Shown: positions 1 to 11,528, numbered from the stretch's first letter. The stretch: 64,000 nt of DNA from Riptortus pedestris (GCA_019009955.1 CM032229.1:9703001-9767000), one strand, 5' to 3'. The notes: generated by a model from the sequence alone, not told the origin. A program made the numbers and translations.

Positions 1-1557
1 GTTCCATAAATGTTTTATGTACTTTTTTTTTTTACTATCTTGATTATTAACCGAGATATTTCATTTTTTTTTATTTGGCCTTCAGTGAACCCCCACTCCT
101 ATTCTGGTCATAATTTAATTAATTTCCATTGGGCGAGACAATTAGGAATATATGTAAGCCTATTAGTAATTCCATTCTAACGCTTAAGGCATACAAACGC
201 CTAAAATTTTAAACTGAACGAAAATATTGAATTAAAAAATATAATTGCTCAGGCCTAAAAGCTTTCAGAATAAATTGACTGCTAACCAAGTTAGTTGTTA
301 AAAGATGATTTTATTCCTGATTTTTCGAAATTAAAATTTTAATTATTTCTTTTTCCTTAATAATGGCATTACATTAAAGTGATTTATTAAAAATCTGCAT
401 TAGGTAACAGTTAATATTTTAGTCCAATATGGCTGAATTAGTAGGTAGGAAGTTGTGACCTCGGTGCATTACTAATAAACTGTTTATCGAGTTTGAATGG
501 CTAAGGTTGAATAGTTCGTTAGTGAAGGAATCCTTCGTTATCGACTAAACACTATTGCCTAGGCAGTCCCCTCGCCCCCCCCCCTCGTAGTAATGGAAAT
601 CGTTATGCACAGCTCATTAACAACTTTATCTTACTTTTTTACATTTTTTTCTTCGAATTTAAATTCCCGGAAAAGTTTTTTTTCCCGTATTGAAGAACTA
701 CTTTGTACAAGGTATTTGAATTTATATGAAAAGATAAAATTTTTATTTATATATTAAGGAGCTTCGCAAATAGGACGATATTGCTCTAAACAAAAATCGA
801 CAATAACAAAATCTCATAGAAAACAACTAATGGAATAGAAATACAACAAAAATAGAAAACAACAAAGAACAACAAATACAAGGAAAAAAGTAAAAGGCAA
901 AAACAAATACAAGTAAACACAAATATAGAAATCAAGAAAGAATAACAAAATGCCAAAATAGACTGCAACGAAAACACTACAACCAATCTAAACAAAATAC
1001 GAAAAAAAATGAAACTATAAGAATATATAAAAATGACTTTCGTATAAATAACATAGTAGTTTAAAATAAGTTAAAATATTAATTAAATGCCTTAGGGAAC
1101 TAATTAAAAATAAAAAAATAAGCAGATCTACTACAATAATGTAACAAAAATAAGATAAAATATAACGAATAGAAATTTTAAGAATTTGTTTCTGTTGAAG
1201 CGGCAACTCAAACACACGTCAACTTAACCTTCTCTAACAACTGTCCAGCCAGGGGAAGGTTACAAGCCAACGCGGGCTATCGGCGACAGTGTTGCCCGAA
1301 ATATGACAATTTAAAACTAAACTAACTAATGTAATTATTAAGTGGGTACACTGCGAGTAACCTGAAAGTTACCTTTTATTTAGTTTGTATCCGTCCTGTG
1401 CTGTGTGCACGTGTCTACTGCTAACGAACAGATTTAACAGACTTTTTATTTGATTTTTTATCGTTTTTTATTTATTTTACAATATAGTGCATTATTTTAA
1501 TTTTGGAGTGATTGTTATTATTTTTTTACCTCGGGTACTAAACTGTAAACTAAAAAT
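1..1557. other. AT-rich non-coding stretch
   Basis: No gene is recognised. Around 38-110 there is a short, worn piece that resembles the inner part of long H-family copies on the minus strand (a 'taaccgagatatt' module followed by a C-rich block). The minus-strand open frames at 786-1215 are low-complexity, rich in Phe/Leu/Ile, and look like translated A/T runs. Near 1226-1261 a small inverted repeat (AACCTTC ... GAAGGTT) sits in slightly more GC-rich DNA. Confidence 0.5.
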
Positions 1558-1739
1558 TCCGTCACGCAGGGGCTGGGTAATCAAAGCAGATTTCTCTCGC
1601 GAAGTTTAACAATAGATAAATCTACCTACGGGTAGCACAGCACCGCCGTGAATATTAAGTGAATAAATACAAACAGTAATAAGAAACCTTTCAGTAAATT
1701 TTAATAATTTCCGGACGGGAAGGGTCCGGCAAATTAAAT
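1558..1739 (+). mobile_element. H-family 5' end, subfamily B
   Basis: Starts TCCGTCACGCAGGGG with the subterminal AGCAGATTT motif, then a body unlike most H copies ('aatattaagtga.taaatacaaa'). The same body is found again at 63795-64000, so this is a second subfamily that shares only the 5' end. It is cut off at about 1739, where a minus-strand H copy begins. The two together (1558-1966) have the same 5' terminus at both outer ends. Confidence 0.6.
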
Positions 1740-1966
1740 TGCAAATTAAATTTACTATAAATATTTTATATACATTAATTCCCTATCTTGAATATTAACC
1801 GAGATATTTGCATTTTTATTAAATCTGGACAGCTAACGGACGGGTGACTTTCCCGCCAAAAGCTAGTTCGGCCGTTTCCTTAACTGATCGACACCCGTGA
1901 AATTTCTCTATTGTAAAACTTCACGTGGAAAATCTGCTTAGTTCACGCAGACCCGTCGTGACGGAC
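1740..1966 (-). mobile_element. H-family 5' fragment
   Basis: The minus strand carries the H 5' end: revcomp of 1912-1966 reads GTCCGTCACGACGGG and then AGCAGATTTTCCACGTG. The body includes the 'gctagttcggccgtttcc' and 'taaccgagatatttgca' modules found in the other copies. The 3' half, including the microsatellite and hairpin, is missing. Confidence 0.75.
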
Positions 1967-2069
1967 TTTTATTCCTTAACCCTTCCTTAAAATCTCACTC
2001 TATCTCATTCAATGTGAGCCATTGGGCCACTGGGTTACTACAAATTTTCTGGGTTACAAAATGATTTTT

Positions 2070-2150
2070 AAGACTCAGCATCGGTGGACATTTGGAAATA
2101 GTTCTGTGGCAGATTTGTCAAAACAGCCTCAACAGCTGATTCGAGATCCC
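2070..2150 (+). mobile_element. H-family 3' fragment (decayed)
   Basis: 'gcatcggtggacatttggaaat' followed by 'cctcaacagctgatt' matches the segment just before the H 3' hairpin. The hairpin itself is replaced by a C run. The 65-codon open frame across it (2022-2219) is fortuitous. Confidence 0.45.
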
Positions 2151-2616
2151 CCCCCCCCACTCACCGGCTTTCATAAGAAATATGCTTCGCCATTTCGCGC
2201 TCTGAGCAAAATGCTGTAATAAACCGGTTGCTGTAATAAACTTATTTTAGCTGTCATATTTGAATTATTGCCTTATCGCGCTGGCTTTTAATAAAACTCC
2301 GAGTCAGTAAATCCTTGTTATTGTCGGAGAGTTATTACAGCTCCTACCAAAATTGTATATTTACAACCCCTTATCTAAGACCTTTCCATCTCCAGGAATA
2401 TTTTTATTTTCACACTTAATATTTAGTAGTAGTACTAGGATCCTTGTTATACCGACTTTTTATTAGTCCATATGCATGTCCCAGTCATATTTTTTTTCAG
2501 GGTTGAAATATAAACATATGTGTAACTAAATAACAATGAACTTTATATTTCTTACCTGAGCCTTTTATATAGTTCCAGTTTTTCTTTCTTTTATAAAGAA
2601 AACTAATTTTTAAAGA

Positions 2617-2766
2617 TTATATATATATATATATATTATTTTGAACAAATCTCATGTTCCTCATCTCCTATAGAGGGATCAATGGATCTTTGTGGAATTG
2701 TTTGGAAAATCACGTCATCAGAAAGACCTCAATAGCTGATTATCTTTAAGGGAAATGGACTGAAAA
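2617..2766 (+). mobile_element. H-family 3' fragment
   Basis: A short (TA)n core at 2617-2636 is followed by the usual 'ttgaac..cctcat..tcatctcct' module, 'gacctcaatagctgatt' and a worn 3' hairpin ending near 2766. The 5' half is absent. A complete copy starts only about 35 bp downstream. Confidence 0.6.
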
Positions 2767-2801
2767 CCATATTTATCTTGAGATTGTAGAAATCAAGAAA
2801 T

Positions 2802-3241
2802 GTCCGTCACGCAGGGGCTGCATAAACTAAGCAGATTTTTCACGTGAAGTTATACAATAGAGAAATCGCCATACGAGAGCTGAACAGTTACGGCAAAGGT
2901 CCGAACTAGCTTTTGGCGGGAAATTCAAAAATCCGTTATCGGCCCAAATTTCATAAAAATGCAAATATCTCGGTTAATATTCAAGATAGAGAATGAACGT
3001 ATTTAACAATATTTATAGTAAATTTAATTTGCAATAAGATTGATTCTGTACAATTTTTCGATCCGACGTATAGTAACGGAGATATTTCGAATTTTCGAAA
3101 ATCCTCCCCTCTAAACCCCCCCCCCTCCCACTGGTCCGATTTCAGGCGTTAACGAACTTGATCTTTCTTTTTACATAAAACGACTAAATATCGAGTTTGG
3201 TAACGATCACACAAAAATTGCGACCGCTAGAGCGGCAACAG

Positions 3242-3290
<49 letters not shown>

Positions 3291-3421
3291 CAGTTTTGAA
3301 CGGGCCTTATTTTCGTCATCTACTAGGTAGAATCGATGGACATTTGCAGAAAAATTTCGAAAATTCCGTCATGAGTACAACACCTCAATTGCTGATATCC
3401 CTTAAGGGAAATCTGCTAAAA
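2802..3421 (+). mobile_element. H-family element, complete (Helitron-like, HINE type)
   Basis: A complete 620-bp copy and a good reference for the family. In order it holds: 5' end GTCCGTCACGCAGGGG; subterminal AGCAGATTTTTCACGTG; a 'cttttggcgggaaat' block; 'atatctcggttaatattcaagata'; the module 'gatccgacgtatagtaacggag'; a C-rich block; palindromes near 3210 and 3230; a (TA)n core at about 3247-3290; 'cctcaattgctgat'; and the 3' hairpin closing with CTGCTAAAA. There is no ORF of note. The subterminal inverted repeats, internal microsatellite and 3' stem-loop are the known plan of non-autonomous Helentrons (HINE/DINE-1). That classification is inferred from structure, without a database match. 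Confidence 0.8.
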
Positions 3422-3502
3422 CAAAACTGAAAGAAAACTATCCTATTTCAAATTTCAGCGAATGACTTCTTATTTTAAACGTAATACGGAAGATATATTT
3501 AA

Positions 3503-3705
3503 AGTTGTCTTGTGAGTTAAGGCATTGGTGTTAATCTCACATGGTACACCTAGTGCCGCGGGTTCGATTCACACCTGGGTATAGGAGTTTTCTTAGAAAA
3601 ACGTATTAAATAATATCCTTAGTCACACCATGGCGGGAAAAGGATGGTAGCCTATAGAGACCCGACCCAATTAGCCACAATAGCGCAAAGTGGATGTAAA
3701 GTTAT
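3503..3705 (+). mobile_element. tRNA-derived SINE, family S
   Basis: A head with pol III-like boxes ('tgagttaaggcattgg' and the B-box-like GGTTCGATTCACACC) is followed by the family body 'taaataatatccttagtc..accatggcgggaaaagg', then 'gacccaattagcc'. The same unit recurs about eleven times in the window. The tail is short and A/T-rich. It is non-coding and would depend on a LINE for movement. Confidence 0.75.
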
Positions 3706-5480
3706 TTTTAAGATATGATATACTTAAAGCTAAACTTTATCTGCTCGTTTAAAGTTGCCTCATTTTGTACACACTCTTATTTAAGAGCTTCAGAGCTGGC
3801 AATGCCCCAAATCCATGATATTATTCTGAAATTCACAACCACTCACTGAAGTTGTATAATAGCCAAGTCACGGAAGGGAGACTGCTTATCCATATTTCTG
3901 CTGAAATCTAGGAAGTAGTGATAATTTGAGTAGGCTAACTTCCATATTTAACATGAAGGAAGCCGCCAGTCACCCATTAAAAGTTATTTGTTATAACTTG
4001 AATTTAATCCCCAGAGATAACGACAAAGGATGGAATCAACTTTTAATTATGGTTGGATTTTTAATCGATTAGCAAACCCCAGTCTTTGATTAAATTTTAT
4101 ACTAATAGTATGTGATTTTTCCACACGATTATAAGCCAATAGCAGAAGTAAGTCCGGTTTTTAAATTATATATGAATGATATGTGTTAGGCCTCAATATC
4201 CATTACACATTTCAAAAAAACAGCTTTATGAAAAAACATATTATAAAGGAATTCCTTATAATAATTCGAAATACGCACTTAAATACGTTATGAGATATTT
4301 AGAAATAAAGAAACAGCATTAATTATGTATTTAAAGTATAATAGCAACAGAAAAAAATTACCAAGATTTTATAAAATATATTTTAATAGCATCTTTATAC
4401 AGAAATCATGCATACTAGTGCGTGTGTATGTGATTTACGAAACATTTTAAATTTTCCATGGTTCTGTGGACTTTTTATCTTCGTCGATGTTTTTTGGCTG
4501 ATTCAATGAAAAGGGATACTAACAAGGCATTCAAAAAGTCGATTCTCCTTGGTCAACGGTATGAGACTAACTAACACCAGGAAGAAACATACATTGAAAG
4601 GAGTACTCTAACCAAAATTGTTAGAAAGGCATTTCTCAGTAACATACATAGTTTGACTAACGATAGACATAAGCTCGTGTAAGTACACCTCCTTCAGAGT
4701 AACGTACAAGCCTCGTTCCACAAATACGGGTCAACAAGTTCCAATTAAAGGCTCAGTTCTGACAGAATATTTTTATGGCTGTTATACTTCTCGATTTTAG
4801 CTGAAAATTATATAGTACATTTTACCATTTCATTTACAATAAATAAAAGTGGTGAAAAAGTACAAGACCCCATATTATGTTTGTTACCATAATCTCTATT
4901 GGTGTAAAAACTTCAGAAAAACATATTGTTAAGAAAATATTTACTCAAATAATCTCTTTAGTTTCGAATCGATATATCTTCAAGGCTCAAACGAGTGTAG
5001 CTGACGCTGTCTAGAATTAGAAATGTTATTGATAGGAAGGAACAACGTGCTCTTGTACAACGTGCTTTCGATAATGCCTGGTGGCCATCGATTTTGAGCT
5101 CGTCTTTTCCTTAATCTGGCCCCAAATACATTTTCGAATTATATAATTCTACTTATCCTTTTAAACCTTTTCGGTTTACAATCTTAGAGGAATTAAAGTT
5201 GATTCTTAATTAACTAAAATAAATACGTGTCTCCAATACAAAATGCAATATAATAAGAAACAACAGAGCTCCTAATATAAATTAAAAATATTTATTTTAT
5301 TAATAAATACTAATTGAATAAAAATACATAATTACTACAAATAAATTAAAATACATAAACCTATATTTAAGAGAAAATAATTTTCATTTTAGATCAATGT
5401 TAGAAAAAACATCAAAAATCCTTTTCATTTCCTACGTCGCCTTGCAAGTATTTTCATTTACGAATTAACAAATAGCTATA
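3706..5480. other. Unexplained AT-rich stretch
   Basis: No copy of the families defined here and no convincing ORF was found. Near 5020-5100 a short slightly GC-richer frame ('RNVIDRKEQRALVQRAF') is open but is not recognised. Mostly A/T-rich unique-looking DNA. Confidence 0.4.
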
Positions 5481-5666
5481 TTTACTATATATACTTATTT
5501 ATTTAGGTGCTTCTCATATTATAAAGCTTAAAGTTGGTATAGCCACCTTATAACCAAAGAAAAATACGTTAAAATATCTACAGTCGTAGGTCGTAAGGCA
5601 CCGTTACATTTTCTCCAGTGTATATTAATGATAGCAGATTCTTTAAGTTAAGGTTCGATAGACGCT

Positions 5667-5902
5667 TTAAACGGTCTGTTGAAGGTGTTTCATGATTGTC
5701 GCGATGTATGGGCTGTTGTCGTGTAGTAGTTCTGATAGGTTGGTGGCTAACCTCTTGTCAGTTATTAGTCTGGAGTCTGTAAGTAAGTGTTTGATAGTTA
5801 GTTGAGTATTACACAGTGTACATAAAGGTGGATCTGTCCTAGCCATGATATGTCTGTGTGTTATCCCTGAATGGCCATGTCTCAAACGAGCAAGAACTAA
5901 TA
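5667..5902 (-). pseudogene. LINE ORF2 C-terminus (Jockey/I-like), 5'-truncated
   Basis: The last ~78 codons of a non-LTR retrotransposon polyprotein, in one frame up to a stop at 5667. The frame begins upstream of its first Met with 'LVLARLRHGHSGITH' and runs through a C-x2-C pair ('CTLC') and 'TIKHLLTDS'. The arrangement RLRxGHxxxTH ... CxxC ... TxKHxLxD is the usual end of Jockey- and I-type ORF2 proteins, downstream of the reverse transcriptase. The frame at 34331-34588 ends in the same way. A 3' UTR of about 180 bp runs left to near 5480 and has an 'aataaataagta' tail. No RT domain remains, so this is a dead, 5'-truncated insertion. Confidence 0.7.
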
Positions 5903-7079
5903 TTTATTATATAAAAAATGTAGTATTTAAAGCTTAAAATTTCAAGGAAAAACTTCAAACAAACTGAAACAAATATCAAATGGCTCCCCTCTATTATAGG
6001 ATATGATAACTAACAAGTTATGAGAACACGAGTAAGACCAAAAAAATAAAGAACTTGTTGCATTTTTCGACGATATTAAAGTACTTATAGACTTCAAATG
6101 CGTTGAGCATCGTATACATTACTTATCAATAATCACAAAACAAAAATTTTAATGAAATATAATAAAAACCATTCATTTATATCTTTACATATAACCGCTT
6201 AGAGCTAAAATTTCATATGAAAACTAGATGTACAAACGTATAGCAAACACCATACCTGAAATACTTAGGAGAAAGCGTTGATGAGATTTTAATTGGAGAA
6301 ATCGTATTGACGATCTACATTCAGAAATACTTAGACTAATTAACATACATTCAATGGCTGGTCGGAAATCATTGCTACACTCCACAGAAGCATTTAGTTT
6401 ATTCAGTTTATTGTACAAGGGTCCGAACTTCCTACAAAAGCGTATGTCATACATGGACTGAGCGTATGGGTACTAGGAGAGAGCAGAAAATGTAACCTTA
6501 CGATGTTACAGTAAGAGAAGAAATTAATGGCTCTTAAATCAACAGAACAACCAGAAACTTTGAACAAAAACCACGTGGAAAGAAACAGCTTAAACTCATC
6601 AAGAATAATTCTCATCGCAATACCTGTCAAATTTTCTACTGACTAATTTAATTAATTTACCCTTGTATTGTTACACCGTAGGAGTTGGATTTGTTCTATC
6701 GACTGCGGGCTAAGAGCATGGCTTCTAGATACAGGTGATAAATTTTGAAATTTATTATCAAATTAAAAGAAGACCACTTTAAATATCTAGTTGAATGGAT
6801 AAGTTGGAATTAAGTAGAGTTAAAAGCAATGGAATCTAGGTTACAGAAATAGGAAATAGTTTTTAGATTAATTAAAAATCCTTATATTACCGAAAAAATG
6901 CCTATATATTCCAAATCAAAGTCTTTATTTGAAAATCGAGCGACTTTCAGATACTATTAAAATAAAGAGGAAACAATTTTATGGGCACATATTGAGAATG
7001 AATGTAAGTAGATTTACAAAACAAATATTCAACTATTTCAAAAACAGAAAAACAAAGTGTAAATGGTTTACAAAAAAAA
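5903..7079. other. Unexplained stretch
   Basis: No copy of the families defined here. Overlapping minus-strand open frames of 75-76 codons at 6224-6630 lie in slightly GC-richer DNA but match no domain recognised here. Upstream and downstream are A/T-rich. Confidence 0.35.
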
Positions 7080-7515
7080 GTCCGTCACGCAGGGGCTGCG
7101 TAAACTAAGCAGATTTCCCACGTGAAGTAATACAATAGAGAAATCTCCATACAAGAGCCCAACAGTTACGGCAAAGGGCCGAACTAGGTTTTGGCGGGAA
7201 ATTCAAAAATCCGGTATCGGCCCAAATTTAATAAAAATGCAAATATCTCGGTTAATATTCAAGATAGAGAATAAATGTATAGAACAATATTTATAGTAAA
7301 TTTAATTTGCAATAAGATTGATCCTATACAATTTTTCGATCCGACGCATAATAACGGAGATATTTTGAATTTTCCGAAAATCCCCCCTCTAAACCCCCCC
7401 TCCCACTGGACCGATTTAAAACAATAACGAACTTGATCTTCCTTTTTACATAAACGATTAAATTCCGAGTCTGGTAACGATCAAACAAAAATTGCGACCG
7501 CTAGAGCGATAACAG

Positions 7516-7572
<57 letters not shown>

Positions 7573-7711
7573 TATATATATAAAATTTTGAACGGACCTC
7601 ATTTTCGTCATCTCCTGGGTAGGATCGATGGACATTTGAAGAAATTTTTCGAAACTCGCGTCATGAGTACGACCTCAATAGCTGATTTCCCTTAAGGGAA
7701 ATCTGCTAAAA
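7080..7711 (+). mobile_element. H-family element, complete
   Basis: A 632-bp copy with all modules: GTCCGTCACGCAGGGG, AGCAGATTTCCCACGTG, 'cttttggcgggaaa', the C-rich block near 7391-7410, a palindrome-like stretch at 7498-7512, a long (TA)n core at about 7520-7580, and the perfect hairpin GATTTCCCTTAAGGGAAATC followed by TGCTAAAA. It is preceded by a run of A. The (TA)n is interrupted once by 'ga'. Confidence 0.85.
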
Positions 7712-7929
7712 TCAAGTTGATTTAGAAGAGTGGTGATATTATAGAGAATATCATTAATAATTCTGTACATTCAAGAAAGTTGTTAAAAGATGAGAACATA
7801 AGATTTCAAGAAAAAATTAAAGCTAGAAGAGGAGAGGTATTGAAAAGTAGAAAACCAACAAGAGAGAATGAAGGAATATTGGAGGGAGCAGAAGGATGGA
7901 TCTATACTTCCACAGGAAAATAATAATAA

Positions 7930-8555
7930 TCCGCAGGGGCTTCGTAAACTAAGCAGATTTCCCACGTGAAGTTATACAGTAGATAAATCTGCCCAATAAC
8001 AACTGTTGTAGTAAGGTATCTCTTAAACTATTCAAGAGTGACGAATAGTTACGGAAATGGCCACCAGAACTCTCGGCGGAAAGTCCCGAACATAGCCGAC
8101 TACCGCCGACCATACGCACAATACAAATGCAAATATCTCGGTTAATATTCAAGATAGAGAATAAATGTATATAACAATATTTATAATAAATTTAATTTGC
8201 AATAAGATTGATTCTGTACAATTTTTGGATCCGACGTATAGTAACGGAGATATGTCTGAATTTTCTAAAATCCTCCCCTCTAAACCCCCTCTCCCACTGG
8301 TCCGATATCAGCCGTTAACGAACTTAATCTTTCTTTTTACGTAAAACGACTAAATATCGAGTTTGGTACTGATCAAACAAAAATTGCGACCGCTAGAGCG
8401 GTAACAGACAAATATAAATATATATACAGTTTTGATCAGACTTCATTTTCGTCATCTACTAGGTAGGATCGATGGACATCTGAAGAAAAATTTCGAAAAT
8501 TCCGTCATGAGTACAACCTCAATAGCTGATTTCCCTTAAGGGAAATCTGCTAAAA
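7930..8555 (+). mobile_element. H-family element, complete, 'CTCTCGGCGG' variant
   Basis: Same orientation as, and 218 bp downstream of, the previous copy. The 5' end has lost a few bases (TCCGCAGGGG). The second block reads 'gaactctcggcggaaag' in place of 'cttttggcgggaaa', which defines a variant also found at 27157 and 48497. The (TA)n core is almost gone ('aaatataaatatatatac' near 8410), so the microsatellite is not needed to recognise the element. The 3' hairpin is perfect and ends CTGCTAAAA. Confidence 0.85.
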
Positions 8556-9705
8556 ATGGGAATCCACGTCGTAAATGCATTATTCCTAGAAATACCAGCA
8601 TTATTCAGCCATCAATGATTTCCTAGATATCGCCAGGTAAATTAGCTACGTAGTATAGATATATATTTTTCTATATCAACTTTAAAAAATATTCAAATAG
8701 AATTTTCTCTAAAGAGCAAAAACAATTATAATTTTTTTATAAAGAATAAATTGTCAAAAAATGTTAAATATAAATGCAATTTTAGGAAAAATGTATTTTT
8801 TTTTTGTCAAGGCATTACCCCTAACCACCCCATGATTTTGGTTTTAGTCATTTAAATAACCCAGGGTAAATGTGTGGGCTGTGAGGGGATGAGTGAAGGT
8901 TGTGTTGAATGTGTTTACAGTTTATACAATACTGACAGAATTCCATTGGAGAGAAATCTAAACCGACAGAGTGAGAGAGAGAGGTGGAGTGGTGGGGGAT
9001 GGCTGTGCTAGAGCAGATAGGGTTCCTTTAGTCTAACCATCCACACTACTCGAAGCCAATAGCTCAGCTTACACTCGACTGGCCACAGGCATGCATTACT
9101 CAACCAGATACACTCAAACCTTCGAATATACTCACTAGTAGCTACTAACCAGATCAGCAAGTCGCCTGTAAGTATGTGCTAAACCAGGAATATACTCAAT
9201 GAATATCTTTAATGGCCGCAGTTAGATATGTGTTCTTTTCTTTCACGTTGTTGGACATTACCAACTAAAACAGCTTTGCCAAAGTTTCGCTATCATTTTT
9301 TTCCAGCCCTACAACAAATACATCAAAATAACCTTTGGAATATTTTTAATAACCATGTCTGTCGAGGTTGATTGTTTAATAAAAAGTCTACTTACTAAAC
9401 GTTTTATAATGGTTTATAATCATGAAATCAGGAATTTCTTAGCTCAATGGCTCATTGTTTTTTCTTTCTCTATTAGTAACCGAGTTATTCGTATATTTGC
9501 CCTATCTGCTTTCACCAAACTTCACCTTATGCGATCACCATATTATTTATATATATATTTCTGTGTGCATGGGTGTGCGTGTGAGTGTGTGTGCTTTTGT
9601 GTGTTTTTAGAAATTGAGAATAAGAACGTGTAAATGACATCAGCGGTATTGGAATAATATACAAGCCAGGGGAGAATAAATAAATTATTATCATTAATAC
9701 TATAA
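8556..9705. other. No gene seen
   Basis: A/T-rich with a more mixed, purine-rich part at 8880-9010 ('gtgagagagagaggtggagtgg') and unique-looking DNA to 9250. The 92-codon frame at 9355-9633 ends in a short TG-rich tract and shows no domain. Confidence 0.4.
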
Positions 9706-10700
9706 ATCAGGTACGGACAACCTTTGACATGTTGTGGGCCAAACTTAAGTGTTGGGCCAAATACGTTCGAGAGGGCCGCTTTTAAAAGTAGTGCATTTTA
9801 AAGTAGTGTTCATAATTTTTAACGATAGATATCAGACATGAAATTATAACTACAATGCAATTACAATTTATTAATATAAAAAATGAAATGAAAAAAAAAT
9901 AGGTACAACATGGTGCAATCAATGAGCTTGAATTTGAGAAACAAATCCATTGATGTTTGGATTAATTCCACTGATACAAAGACGAAAAGAATTTTCCAGT
10001 CAGTCAGCCTTGTACGATGTTTTGAATTATTATAAGTACTGCCAAATGCACAAATCTCTCCTCATCTTCCTCACTTGGAGTTAGTAGTGTAATATTTTTA
10101 TTTAATGAAATTTTAATTAACATACGGTGGAATAACTTTAGTCGTCCTGATGTTCATGATGATTCACTTTGGCTGCGGACTTTGAGTTTACCCGGCAGGA
10201 GTCAGACATGCTTCTCTCGATAGGCTTCATCAGTTTAGCCACTAATCTGCTTTGAACGAATATTCTTTTTAAAGAACAAGCTAATGATTTACGTTGCGTC
10301 TGAAGTCCATGGACCGGGAACAAGGAATGTTTCATTTGCAGCATTCAGGCACGTTGTATGCTTCATTTCCTTCATGTTGGATTTCATATATTTGTGTGTG
10401 CGTGCTTGTATTGCAGCCATAACTTTCATAGGGAAAGTTAGTAATCCTTGAAACTTCATACGATCTTATTTCGTCATCAAAACCTCTTGGGTGCGTGGGA
10501 GAGAGGAGTGAATAAAATCAAAAATAGCGTATTTCTCCTTTTCTAATCGAAATGCAAACAATTTCTGTAGGCCCTAATATTTCTTCATTATAAAACCCCT
10601 AAAAATTATGCAACTTTTTAATCGCTTGCATTGGAAGTGGCATATAACGCAACAAAAGCAAACTTTTATAATTGTAGGCATGCACCATTGTCGAATGACG
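9706..10700. mobile_element. Possible decayed hAT-type DNA transposon
   Basis: The left edge, 'caggtacggacaac' followed by 'ggtgggccaaac'-like sequence and 'gagagggccgc', resembles the ends of hAT elements (CAG..., repeated GGGCCA/GGCCGC motifs). Inside, on the minus strand, there is a broken frame with a hAT-like stretch (see 10138-10344). No matching right terminus was found, so the right limit is a guess. Confidence 0.35.
10138..10344 (-). pseudogene. Possible hAT transposase fragment
   Basis: A 68-codon minus-strand frame. The part 'SLKRIFVQSRLVAKLMKPI' resembles the N-terminal 'VAxLxAKxxKPF' region of GTF2IRD2/ZBED-like hAT transposases. That is a family-level impression only: the catalytic domain and the zinc finger are not visible. 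Its place inside a segment with a hAT-like left end is the main support. The rest of the frame, 'SDSCRVNSKSAAKVN', is not recognised. Confidence 0.3.
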
Positions 10701-10840
10701 CAGAAAAATCAAGACTATTAAAATTCCAATTCAATCGCATATCATCAGTGTACGCAGCTGCCAGAGAATATTTTATATTTGCTAACTGGAAAATCATGTC
10801 TGATATTTGTTAATCCTTTGTTTCCAAAACAAAATTACAT

Positions 10841-10875
10841 AATAGCTGATTTCCCTCAAAGGAAATCTCCTAAAA
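10841..10875 (+). mobile_element. Solitary H-family 3' hairpin
   Basis: Only the last ~35 bp of an H element: 'aatagctgatttccct' and its complement, ending CTCCTAAAA. None of the rest of the element precedes it. A second solitary 3' end lies at 31891-31925. Confidence 0.7.
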
Positions 10876-11375
10876 GCTCCCAAACTATCACCTTCTCTGT
10901 ACAACATCCATACTCATAATCTGATAAAAATCAGTCCCCCCCCCCACGCAAATTACTAAAAAGTATTTTAACCTTTTTTTCATTGCAGCTTGTATAAGTT
11001 GTGAACGCGCGGCGAAGCGAACAGCTCCTAAGTAACCACCTTTCTGGAGGAGTTCCCCTTGTTCAAGTGCAATTTGCAATTCTAATTTGATGTGGGTTGA
11101 TCAGTATCGATTGAGTCAAGTCTGGAGGTCTCCAAAACCTTGCTAGATACTTGCTATGCAGCCATGCATCAGATTCATCTGCATAGCAGCAGGATATGAC
11201 AAACTATTGGGAAACAGATGGTTAAAATAATATTTCCCTGCCCATATACATTGGCAAGTAGCAATAATTAGTTCAGAAAAATATCATTGAATAATAGCTG
11301 TTGGTAATAAAAATCTCAGTGAAATGAAATGTATTTATTTTTATTAAATGTTTAGGAGTTAACATTTTAATACTA
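10876..11375. other. No gene recognised
   Basis: Includes a minus-strand frame at 10888-11079 (63 codons, 'LEQGELLQKGGYLGAVRFAA') in moderately GC-rich DNA. It looks less random than most but matches nothing recognised. The remainder is A/T-rich. Confidence 0.3.
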
Positions 11376-11528
11376 ACATGTGTAACCGTTGGCTTTAATC
11401 TCACATGGTAAACCTAGAAGTGACTAATTAAATAAAATCCTTAGTCCGACCCTGTCTAGAAAACGGTGGTTACGTGTAGATAACCCGTCCCAATTAGCCT
11501 AAGCATTAATAAATAATAAAAATAAATA
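11376..11528 (+). mobile_element. SINE family S, internally deleted
   Basis: The head 'ggctttaatctcacatggtaaacctag' is joined directly to 'ataaaatccttagtc..accctg', 'gatagataacccgtccc'-like sequence and an AATAA-rich tail. The B-box part of the head is missing. Confidence 0.65.

Noticed and set aside
2022..2219. 65-codon plus-strand ORF
   Set aside because: It crosses a decayed H-family 3' end and a C run and shows no domain.
3197..3430. ORFs with long Ile-Tyr repeats (also 12922, 22626, 22709, 27853, 29366, 31502, 49353, 52322, 55889)
   Set aside because: They translate (TA)n, (TG)n or (TC)n microsatellites inside or beside repeats and have no other coding support.
7080..8555. Two adjacent H copies as a satellite array
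   Set aside because: They belong to different variants and are separated by 218 bp of unrelated DNA, so they are independent insertions, not tandem monomers.
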